A stretch of 64,000 bases of DNA, taken from contig JAPFBE010000003.1 in NCBI GenBank assembly GCA_034336665.1, positions 36,368,360 to 36,432,359 of the forward strand, written 5' to 3'. Positions 26,001 to 36,045 of the stretch are shown here, piece by piece (the first letter of the stretch is position 1; each line of letters starts with the position of its first letter). Source of the stretch: Luscinia megarhynchos. Taxonomy: Eukaryota; Chordata; Aves; Passeriformes; Turdidae. Under the pieces are notes generated by a model that saw only the letters and a list, made by a program, of their open reading frames with translations, made no database searches and was not told where the DNA came from. The position numbers and the translations under genes were made by a program.

Positions 26001-26154
26001 CCCTGTGTTAAAAACAGCTTCACCCAGTATCTATTCCTGGAATATACTACTGTTTGAAATTTCCAACTCAGTTTCCTGCCACCAATAACCATCTTTTGGG
26101 TCTTGTTGTAATGTTTTCATTCTAAATCACTCTCTACCCACACTTAAATGCATT
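26001..26154. other. Spacer between CR1 pieces, unidentified
   Basis: A short AT-rich stretch with no CR1 similarity that I can see. If the flanking minus-strand CR1 pieces were once continuous, this would be the diverged middle portion or older flanking DNA. Confidence 0.4.
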
Positions 26155-26300
26155 GCTTATGAGAACCTTATGAAGACAATCTCCAAGACCCTGCTGAAGT
26201 CCAGTCAGATAACATCTACTCTTCTCCCTTTATCTACCAGGCCAGTCATTTCATCACAGAAGTTAATTATATTTGTCAAGTATGTACTTAAGAATTACTT
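26155..26300 (-). mobile_element. CR1 LINE fragment, RT motif A region, minus strand
   Basis: On the minus strand this reads as the CR1 RT segment around motif A. It contains 'gatgaaatgactggcctggt', then 'gtagatgttat', 'ctggacttcagca' and 'gtcttggagattgtc', giving VDVI-stop-LDFS and so on, where the family has VDVVYLDFSKAFDTV. The Tyr position before LDF is a stop codon, and the following KAFD is degraded. It is a dead fragment. Its minus orientation and position make it a plausible 5' part of the minus-strand copy at 24628-24855. Confidence 0.78.
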
Positions 26301-26872
26301 AAGGTCCCTAAGCCGATCCTTTTCCACCAAGGGTATGTCCACCTTGCTCCATATTTTCCCCTTGGTCTCTGGGATCTGGGATTTCTGTCCTCTGGTATTC
26401 CAAATAAAGACTGAGATCTCCAGAATTTCCTTTCTATGAGAATAACTGTGAGGATGAGAAGAAGGCTGAAATCTTCTAGGTCTGACTCTTACAGCAAGAC
26501 TGAGATTTGCACTAAACAGAAACATATGAAATATAAGATGTTTCTTGGTCTGCTAAAATAGAGGTATAACCTAAACTAGGCATATAGCCATAGTGATGCT
26601 ACCCACTTTCTGTTAATTGTTTTCTGATTATTATCTTCCTTTTTGAATAATTTTGCACAAGTTATTTCACTGAAAAAAGACAACAAGTTGATAGGTCACA
26701 GGAGAACTAAGATAATTCTTTATTAACATATTTTTTTTTCCCAATATTCTTTCAACAGTATCCCTCTAAATTTTTACAAACTCTCTCTAGAGTTCCTCTG
26801 TATTTCGTGTTGTATTCAGGAATCCCAGTGACTGTTTCTCAGTTGTCAGATCCTTCTGTCACCCAGATTCTT
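26301..26872. other. AT-rich noncoding DNA, no gene seen
   Basis: Possibly the further, unrecognisably diverged 5' portion of the minus-strand CR1 fragment; otherwise unremarkable. Confidence 0.45.
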
Positions 26873-26997
26873 AAAAAAAACCAAATCAAAATAAAAAGCA
26901 AACAAACATACAAAAAACCCCCAAAAACAACAACAACAACAACAAAACAAAAACAAAAACAAAAACAAAAACAACAGAACAAAACAAAACCAAAAAA
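26873..26997 (+). repeat. A-rich tract with (CAA)n and (CAAAAA)n
   Basis: About six CAA units (26928-26945) are followed by CAAAAA-type units (about 26949-26972) within a longer A-rich stretch. The whole resembles a degenerated poly(A) tail, but the sequence on its 5' side (26820-26870) is not recognised as a retrocopy. The small open frame here is a composition artefact. Confidence 0.85.
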
Positions 26998-28291
26998 TCT
27001 CCTCTGAAGAATGGATGGCTTAATCTATATTCTTGGTATACTCTTGAGGAGAAGATAATGACACAGATAATTCATTATCACCCTTACTTTTATGACAATT
27101 TTTATGAGATAGTGTAAAAACATGATAGCACTTAATCTCCCATAAACAGCTGGCAAGTAGCATGGTTAGTTTAGGCTGGTAAGGTGCAAAGAATGCAATA
27201 CTTTGAGACAGACCTAATTTCCTTTTGCTGTTTTAAATAATACTGTAAAAAGATTTGAACAGGAAGAAAGAAATGTTTATGTCAAAAAGTGTAAAAGACA
27301 AAAGTCAGAAATAATGTTCCTTTGCTATTCATAGGATATAAGGCTTCAAACCTTTTTGTCAGGTTATTACTGGTTCTTAAAAGATAAATTTTTCATGATC
27401 TCCAAGGGACATACACTAGAAGTCAAATATCAGTTCTGTTTTATACAGTGTTCAGTTTACATGTAGACAGTTTATCTGCTTCAGCCAAGGTAAATGTACT
27501 TTCTTTCTTCATGTTTTTATCTTTCTTGCTTTTGTCTTGTTTTCTCTTTTTTGATGGCTTTTGAGAAGGAAAGATGTTCAGTCATTTAAAATTTCATAAG
27601 TACTACTAAGAATGTTTAACTTATGAATAAGTGCAGTTTTTTAAAAAATCACATTTAGGTAAAAAAGAAGGGTAAATATAAAAGTCTCCATCTTTAAAAA
27701 AAAAGAAAGGTTCAACACTGAATTTAAATATTTCATCATTGAATTATTAGTTATATTTAATATTATCATTTAAAATTGTTTCATTAGAAATACTTCAAAT
27801 AGATTTACAACTTTAGTATGCATGTGGAGAAAAAGTGCACTGAAAAAAATGACCCAGAGATACACTGTTAAGAATTGATATAAGACAGAATAAAAGTGTC
27901 ATGAAGTGAGTGCCAATTCAATTAAATATCTTTTTAATACTGTTGACTTTTTACTCTGATTGTGCTGAGCAGAAGAAACAGGTGACAAGGTCTAGTCTTA
28001 CTTTTAAGCCAAGAATAGTTGGTAGTTTTAAATTTGACATTTATCACTTTTACTGTTTGCGAGATTTCTGTCATGTCGCACATTTGGAATAAAATATTGT
28101 AGATATTTTTTAAAAAAATCTTGGCACTTTCTAGAAAATACTAGGATTTAAGATGCTACATGTAGATGGGACTGTCTAATGGATAAATGTTATCCAAAAG
28201 GAAAAGCCAACTAGATATCCAACTACATTTATTTCAAAATGAAAATGGTACAAAGGATTGGGGAATATAATTTCTGTTAAGGGATATATAA
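26998..28291. other. AT-rich noncoding DNA, no gene seen
   Basis: No repeat, domain or RNA gene recognised; one 60-codon frame at 27910-28092 has no supporting feature. Confidence 0.6.
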
Positions 28292-28292
28292 T

Positions 28293-28371
<79 letters not shown>
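28292..28371 (+). repeat. (TTTC)n tetranucleotide microsatellite, about 20 uninterrupted units
   Basis: A pure TTTC/TTCT run with no interruptions, followed immediately by three TAAC units (28371-28382). Uninterrupted tetranucleotide runs of this length usually vary in copy number between individuals. The minus strand is a pure GAAA purine tract. Confidence 0.97.
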
Positions 28372-28382
28372 AACTAACTAAA

Positions 28383-30261
28383 CCCAACACATAAGAAAGA
28401 TTTCTTTAAAAAATGTGTCTCCAAATAATGGATTTGGAGTAAATAAAAATATTTTAACTATAGCTTTATAGTAACAAAAGTATCACATATCACCCCTCCA
28501 GGCATAAGTCCCCTATCTTACCTACTTGAAACCAGTCTTGCAAGCTGGGATGCTTCAGTGTGAAATTTCCTTGCCATTTGCTCTTGCATACTCTCCCCTT
28601 CTCCCCTGCAAACTGACACACTCTTGAAGGTTGTCTAGTGAAGTGTCAGACACATATGATTCAAAGCCCTATCAGGAGTAGCACTGGAATACCCCTTATT
28701 TTGGTTCAAATCATAATGAAAATGGATTTGAAATAGAGGGGGGAGAGGGGAGGGGAGTAGATTTGCCGTTGTAAAGGACAAACAATCATCTGGTGCAACT
28801 GACTGACAATTTCAGGACTGACCAAGAGCTAAAGCACTTTGTTAAGCACTCTGTAAGAGTATCGACCAGCCTGCTCAATCACCTTCTTGTTAAGGAAATA
28901 TATCTTCATATCTAGTTAGATCTTTTTCTTGTTAAATGTCATCACTTCTTGTGCTTTAAGACAGTCAAGAGTAACTCCCAGTCTAGTGTCATCAGTAAGT
29001 ACATCATGGCTGGACCAAAATTAGAATTGGAATATACCTGTAACTCTTAAATAATCCAGAAGAAGATCAGATTTGATCATAAACCCATACAAAAAAAAAT
29101 GACAGGAAATTATATTTATCATGCATTTAAAATACTCATCTTACTTGACTGTCATCCATTCAGGAAACTTCTGATAAGTTCTGATACATTATGAAGACAT
29201 TTTAAAAGCCTATAGATCCCTCCACTGTAAATGTCAAATAGTGGATGTAAATTACTGCATGAATCTACTGTGTCAATCCCAGACTTTGAAATCATACATC
29301 TTTATTTGTCAGTAAAATCATATAATCTTCCTTACTGTCTGCCTATCAACATCTGAGCTCAGTTAGGTTTTCAGCCTATTTGTCTCTACAGCATAAAAGC
29401 CATTTTTAGCAAATGCCCTGACATCTGTCCTGTCCTGACATCTAACATCTGATTGCAGCTGAGGTGTCAGCTGAAAGATCCATCTTTTCCCTATCTATCA
29501 GAATTTATTTGGGAATTAATGACTTCCTACTCACTACATACACAAAAGCACACATATAGATACACACGTGAAAAGAAGTAAAGTATATTTAGATAGCACT
29601 ACATGATTTTTTTTTAGGCATAGATTGTAAATTATTTGCTTCCTTGAACATTTAATTACCTTTTAATATGATTTCTGCTGATCGTATATTGATTCATACT
29701 TGGTTTTCATCATCACAAATATGTAAATACTTTTCTTACCTCCTTCTTGATTGTGACTGGAGTAATCTGTATCCTTACAATCAGAAGCATATCTGAGGGT
29801 CTGAATTCAGCATCAAAGAAAGCAGCCTTATAGTTCATGTCCCTCTGTTACGTCTTCACACAGTGGTCCCTGCTTCCACTGTCCCTTCAACTCTAGAAAG
29901 TAATAGACTTTAGAAAGTTCAGAGGACACAGGTGAGATGCAATTGCCTGTCCTAGATGAACAGTGTGATATGTGGTGGTTCCAGGAGCTGAGAAAAATGA
30001 GAAATAAGAATGGTGGTAACCACTGTATGGATTTTGTAGCAGCAGTGTCCAAATAAGCAACTGTAAGCAGCTAAAATAATGCCATCCATAAGGAGACAAG
30101 GGTCCTGGAGATGATCTTCGACATAAGTCCTGAAAAATGTTCTGTGAAAAATGTTGTTTTTTCATCCAGTAAGTGAAGATATTAAAATATTACAGGTGGA
30201 AGTCCATTGGCTATGAGCCAAATGATAGTAGTCTCTATTTTCAGAGTGGTCACCACTTCAT
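28383..30261. other. AT-rich noncoding DNA, no gene seen
   Basis: Holds a G-rich purine run at 28736-28757. The overlapping minus-strand frames at 29828-30165 have no recognisable domain. There is no transposon signature. Confidence 0.6.
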
Positions 30262-30588
30262 CATAGAATTACAGAGTTGTTTGGACAGAAAAGAAACCAT
30301 TCCAGATAATCAGGTCTAATCCTCCTGCCATGGATGGGGAGATCTTTCCCTAAATCAGGGTGCCCAAAGCCATGTCAATCTGCTCTTGAATAGTTCCAGT
30401 CATGGGACATTTACAATTTTTCTGGGCAATCTGTGCCTGTGTTTTACCACCCTCATCGTAAACTATTTCCTCCTTATGCTCAATCTAAATTTAGACTTTT
30501 TAAGTTTAAAACAATTGCTTCTTCTCTTGTCACTACAAGTCTTGGAAAAAAGTATTTCTTCATCTTTGTTCTAAGTCCTTTTTAAGTG
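30262..30588 (-). mobile_element. CR1 LINE fragment, 3' end, minus strand
   Basis: It opens 'catagaattacagagttgtt', then 'ctcctgccatggatgggga', 'gggcaatctgtgcctgtgtt', 'cactacaagtcttgg' and 'catctttgttctaagtcc'. These are the reverse complement of the CR1 3' UTR and the end of ORF2, in the usual order. It is heavily substituted and 5'-truncated, fading out near 'tttaagtg'. It is noncoding. Confidence 0.9.
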
Positions 30589-33460
30589 TTTCTTTCTTTC
30601 TCACTCATATGTCCTCTTTATCTCCTTTTATCTCTTCCTTCTTTCCTACAGATGGCTATATCTGTACACTACTCTCTAACCTCTCTGTGGAAATTAAGAG
30701 ATGTTTACACATTTCAGGGTTTGAATATTACAGGTTCCAAAGTGGATCGCTTTTCATTAGCAAGATTATTTTTCAGAAGACAAAAAACTCCACATATGCA
30801 CGCATTCTTGTCTTGCCCACATACTCATACACATCACAGTACATGTGAAAATTATAGATGATAGCTATCATGGCAGAATATTACAGAAAACTTTTTCTAG
30901 CTTTTTTCTTATATGAGGGAAGGAATCAAACTTTGAGAGTTGATTCTGTCTCCTCTAACTACTCAGGAGAAAGCCAAGAACTTTTTGTTTGATATTTACA
31001 ATGCACTGTGTATAGCTTGTACCCTTATAATGTATTTTTCTCTTACAATAAAAAGAACTAAAAAAATAAGAAATTGAATAGCCTCACCTTGACCAGCTCT
31101 GATCAACCAGACAGGGCAGAAGTCTGACCATATCTAATATGCAATCTCAGACATCTTGAGAGTTAGATATGGTTTCGAAATAGGGGTACATAGTGTCTTT
31201 GAACCAGAATCATCAATTTTTTTTAAAAAGATTTTCTCAGTGAAAAGTACATTGAAATGTTATATCTCCTATCACTGCTTCAGAAGCAAGTCTGACTTCC
31301 TTTCTAATAAGCCTTGACACAGCACCATGAAAGAAGCAGGGGCCAGCTAAATTGTTGGTATAAAACTCCTACAAAGCCAGAAATGATACCATGAAGATAT
31401 TTCACTCGAAAGTAAAACCCTGCCTTTTGTTAATGATGAGAAAATCCCACAGAAGTTAGCTGGGTTATACAGTTATTGCTGAAGGAGATTAGTTTGCCTT
31501 GTTTTGCCAAAAGTATTAGAAAAATAAAGATTGAGAAGTCAAAAAATTCATGAACATTATATACATGCAGTGCTAAATAATATTTAGGAGGGTTTTTTTA
31601 GATAATAGATGACCATTCTTTCAGTAAAAATTTAACTAAAAACAACCTGTTTGATTTTAGTATTGTTTCATAATATTTAAGAATCACTAAGGATTAATTT
31701 GTATGTTTGCAGTGTAATAAGTATTGCAGCACAATTTAAAAACCTAGGTAGATAGGAATTCTGAAATCAGATGATTACATCATACCCACCTCTAAGTCTG
31801 AAAAACTCTGTACTTAGATGGCCAAGCCATGTGGTTTGACATTCTTTAATACCTGAGAGGTAGTAACCGAGAAATCACTAAAACTGTTCTGGTTTTTAAA
31901 GTCTGGGGGATGTTTACATATTCCACTGAATCATGGTATATTTGTCAAAGCATGTATTTCTGAATCCTGACTGTAAAGATTTTAATTTCACAGGAGCATA
32001 CTCACACCCAAATACATATTTGAAGGCAAGATTCTCCTGACTTCCTAGCAAAGGATGAGGAAAAACTATTAGCAGAGAAGACCAAAAGAGTAAATCTATG
32101 ACAATACATCTCTCCAAGCAGCTATTAAGACATATCATAGCTGCATGCACAACAGGAGAGAAAGCCATCTTACCATATAATCAAATTACAGGGCCACACA
32201 GCTGCTTCTATCAGGACCAACAATTACAGCCTACAACCTGGATATATTCCATTCAATGCATGTACCTCTATTCCAGGGAATTTCCCAATTGTTTTAATAG
32301 CAAGACTAACTAGAGATTAGCCTTTATCATTTAAAATGTTAATATGCTAGAGAAATAGCCAAAAAAAATCATGCAGACTTAAGTGTGTTTCCAGCATTAT
32401 CTCACATTAGAGGGTTAATTACTTTCTTGTTCTTATTATAGAACTGCATTCTGTTGCTAAGGAAACCAATGATTTCTTCATGTCTACAAGTACTTGAATC
32501 ATATTTTGGCTTCTTTGTTTTCAGGGATGTTTTCCAGGAGGTTTGTTGTTTTTGCTGCTGCTGTTTTTCATGTACGTTTAAATCAGAAAAGGAGAAATAA
32601 CACCAAGGATTAAAAATGGATAACACAGTCTCGACCTGGTAACTGCCAGATTTGTGGTGGATAGGCATAACACTGTGCTTTCGGTGGGGAAAGAGAGCTG
32701 TAGTCACTGTCTTTAATTGTTTCCTGACAGAAAATGAAATTAGAAGCAGTGAGCATGCACTGACTTTGAGCCCTGAAACAGGTGCTGACTCGTCATCAGT
32801 CAGCTCAAGCTACTCTGCTCACTGACCACAACCAACTACCTTTCATCTTACATTCTTATTCAAATATAATAAAATTACATATAGAATGATAAAATTCAAG
32901 TTAGCTCCAACTGCAGCAGATCTAGAACCGGGGAATCTGAATATAGAGAATTATTCTGCTACACTCACTCTTGTTAACGTGCAAATTATCTGAAACTCAG
33001 GAGAAGTTTATAACAATGTGCTCTATTTCTTGCAATAAATTGTCTCAAGGGAATGCATGGTAGGCCACTAAACAGAAAGATCTGAAGATCCAGCTGAGGA
33101 ACTTTTAATATCAAGGTTAAAATTAAAAGAAGGGACTGGTGTAAAGAAAGTAAATTGCAGAATACCTTTGAATAATACTGTATTGAACATTGATCCTGGA
33201 AATCAAAATTTAGAGTTCATATAATATTTTACACTATTTTGAGACAATTTCAATTCTTTGATGTCTTTTGTATTGTAGTGCTTAAAGTGTTATGTTACTC
33301 ACTTTTCCACAAGTCAAAGAATATTATCCAACATTGCAATACATAAGAAAATATGATCACTGTAAGTTTGCTATAATTTTGCCTGGCAAACTGTAACTAG
33401 TATTTAGAGGTAAAATTGGAAACTGAAGGACTTCAGAATCTCTCCACAAGTGGTTCTAAA
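30589..33460. other. AT-rich noncoding DNA, no gene seen
   Basis: Begins with a pyrimidine-rich stretch (30589-30650). Short frames only, none with a recognisable domain. No transposon was recognised. Confidence 0.6.
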
Positions 33461-34150
33461 TCAAGTGTGCTTATTTCTGCCTCTTACAAGGAATGTTATG
33501 AATATGCTTAGCCACAGGAACATATATAGCATCATAAAGGCAGCAGCAGAATAAATAAACCCTAAAAAAACCTTACATTTCTTCTGTGGAAAGATTAATA
33601 GAATAAGAATTAGATCAGCATATTTAGTCATTTGACTGTATTTTAAGACTCTAAACCTATCAAAAAAGCACATCTGTTTGTCAGTACAACCCTTTATGTG
33701 AATAAGGGCCTGAAGTGATGACATTTTTACAGACTTACAAGTATGTGCAAGCTCAAGGGCAAACCCATTCCAAGACCTCCAGTTAACTATTCCTCTGCCT
33801 ATTTCTCCTGTTGACACCTGCTTCTGCAGCAGACTCAGCTCAGGGCTTCTTATTGGACTCCAACCTGGAGAGAGGGAGCAAAAAGTGCTCTCCAAAGAAC
33901 TCACCCTAAGCATCTTAACTGGCCCATCATGAGACAAGTAAATATTCAAATATATCATGGATGTGTTGAGTTCTGATTGTTGTTCTAAATGAATAAAATT
34001 TTCATAGCATTCATTAACTAGGTTGTAGGATATTCTGGCTGAAATGGGACAATCCAAACGGCTCCTACAGAAAGAAATCTGGATATATAGATTGATGGCA
34101 AGTTGAATATGAATCAGCCATGGGCCCTGGCAGCCCCAAGGGCCAACCAC
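33461..34150 (-). other. Long minus-strand open reading frame, 229 codons, unidentified
   Basis: This is the longest open frame in the window. It starts at a GTG (34150), and the first ATG is codon 65 (33956-33958), leaving 165 codons from there to the TGA at 33461-33463. The first 30 or so codons are antisense to a CR1 copy, so at most the ATG-initiated part could be original. The last 50 residues are strongly hydrophobic ('FLGFIYSAAAFMMLYMFLW' and following), which would suit a membrane segment ending in a basic tail. I recognise no domain, promoter, splice signal or polyadenylation context. It is probably a chance frame; a lineage-specific ORF or decayed exon cannot be excluded. Confidence 0.2.
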
Positions 34151-34715
34151 CCCCTGGGAGACATCAAGAAAATTAACACCAGTTGGTCAAGGGAGGTGGC
34201 TGTCCTGCCCTACTTTGTGCTGGTGTGGCCTTCCTTTGAGTAGTGAGTGCAGTTTTGGGCATCACAATACAAGAAGGATATAAAGTTATTAAAGTGTGTC
34301 CAGAGCAAGCTGATAAAGATGTAGCTGAGGCCCCTTGGCTAGTTCAGCTTAGAGAGGAGATGGCTGAGGGTAGAGCTCATAGCAGTCTACAGCCTTCTCA
34401 CAAGCAGATGTGGAGGGGAAGGTGCTGATCTTCTCTCTCTGGTGGCCAGTGACAGGCTTTGAGCAAATGGAATGAAGCTGCATTGGGGAAAGCTCAGACT
34501 GGACATTAGGAAAAGCTTCTTCACTGAGAGGGTGTTGGGCACTGGAACAGTTTCTTCAGAGAGGTAGATACGACATTAAGCCTGTCAGAGTTCAGGGATC
34601 ATCTGAATGATGTTCTTGATCACATAGCCTATTTTTAGGTAGTTCTGTGAGAAGCAGGGAATTGGACTTGATGATCCTTATGGGTACTTTCCAATTTGAG
34701 ATAGTCTAGGATGTG
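34055..34715 (+). mobile_element. CR1 LINE, 5'-truncated, end of ORF2 and 3' UTR, plus strand
   Basis: It is continuous with the CR1 consensus order. 'gctcctacagaaagaaatct', 'attgatggcaagttgaatatg', 'gggccctggcagcc', 'tgcagttttgggcatcacaa', 'gtgtccagagcaa', 'ggcactggaacag' and 'ggacttgatgatccttatggg' appear in turn, ending in a decayed 'atagtctaggatgtg' terminus where the octamer should be. The subfamily is the one ending 'ttggactcgatgatccttgtgggtcccttccaa'. Frameshifts and stops throughout show it is inactive. Its first part is the antisense source of the start of the long minus-strand frame. Confidence 0.93.
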
Positions 34716-35559
34716 AAATAATATCACTTTGTGGAATAGTTAAATATTTTCTGGGAAAACAAGAAAGATGATAAAAGTGAGACATTAAGCATATTTATCA
34801 ATTGCAGTTGAAACTTCTTTCTGAAGCTTGCATTCATGGACGTTGCTGGAAGCCAAATTCTTTTAGAGGTGGGATTTTTCCAGCAATGTGTGGGTAGTAC
34901 TTAGGGTTTTGCTCAATAAATAGGCTTTTATGAAATCTGTTTTTAATCATGTAAGATTAATAATTTGTAAGATTTGTCAGAATTATATTCAAAGCTGTTA
35001 CTTGTAATGGAAGGCTTAGCTTTTGGAAAATTCTTTTCAGGGCTGTTGCAGAGCTTGTCCAGATCTCTTTGGGAACAAATTCCCTCTGGTCTGCTCAATA
35101 GCTACTGTTTATGGTGCTAGTGAGAATACACCTACTCATGATGTTTTTTAAGTATAATATACATTATAAAGGATATATTTCTTTTTTTTCCCTTCTTGAG
35201 TTTCATTTAACTCCTCTTTATATTTCAGTAGTTTATTAGGCCTATTAACAATGAAATACATATCAAAAGATATCTTGCATCATAGTCCTTTTAATGCACT
35301 AAAGTATTCTTCAGATCATACAAGACAAACACCTGAAATGTGCTTTCTTGATATTTTCTAATCAAGCTTTAGAATAATGTATGATGGCAGAATCCTCAGA
35401 AGCAAACTGCAAAGGCAAATAAGAAAAGCATGGATAAAAAAATGAGTCTTAAGTACTTTCCATTTAAATATCTGAAAGTGGATGTTACAATTCACACTAC
35501 ATAGAAATTTCTCAGCTATTCAGGACAGGAAAGAATATAAATTTTTAATACAGATTATG

Positions 35560-35880
35560 TAATCAAAGGTCAGATTTACTGCCGCACTTTAGTTACTTAC
35601 TGTGCCTCCAGTGACACAAAGCAGTCACAAACTGAGCTTTAGAAGCTGTTTCAATGATATTTATAGCTGATTTTCAGAATGATCCCAATCTTCATTTTAG
35701 TTGCAAAAATTCTTGAGCAACTAATTTCGACGTGGCAGTCACCATTAAGTAATTAATATGAATCAGCAGCTACAATGCAATATGTGATTGCACATGCCTA
35801 CATTCTCATAAATAATGGTTAAATAACTGCAATAACTCATCTACCATGATAAAAACTGTGTTGAATATGAGAATTTCTGT
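35560..35880. promoter_or_regulatory. Candidate conserved noncoding element (inferred)
   Basis: Non-repetitive sequence with densely packed homeodomain-like TAAT/ATTA cores, most clearly 'taagtaattaatatg' at 35746-35760. A retained CpG-containing 'ttcgacgtgg' (35727-35736) lies close by in otherwise CpG-poor DNA. There is no reading frame or transposon. This texture is typical of developmental enhancers in gene deserts, but conservation cannot be judged from one sequence. Confidence 0.25.
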
Positions 35881-36018
35881 AGTGAGAATAAATGGAGCTG
35901 CTATAGCTTCTCAAATATTTATTTTGTTTCTGCTTTTTCTTTTTTGTGGCAAATGCAGTGAGATTTGTGGATGAGTATTTACTTGACAAACAGAACCTGT
36001 CAGGTCATCTCTGAGCTG

Positions 36019-36045
36019 TTTTGGTTTGGTTTGGTTTGTTTTTTT
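36019..36045 (+). repeat. (TTTGG)n-like simple repeat
   Basis: About four TTTGG units ending in a short T run. Confidence 0.8.

Noticed and set aside
28660..28715. 'ggttcaaatc' as a tRNA B box
   Set aside because: There is no A box at the right distance upstream and no cloverleaf can be drawn.
28736..28757. G-rich run as a possible G-quadruplex
   Set aside because: Only three G runs (6, 4 and 4) are present. A standard intramolecular quadruplex needs four runs with loops, so at best a two-tier or strained structure could form.
33461..34150. Calling the 229-codon frame a gene
   Set aside because: It has a GTG start inside antisense CR1, no domain and no gene context, so it is kept only as an observation.
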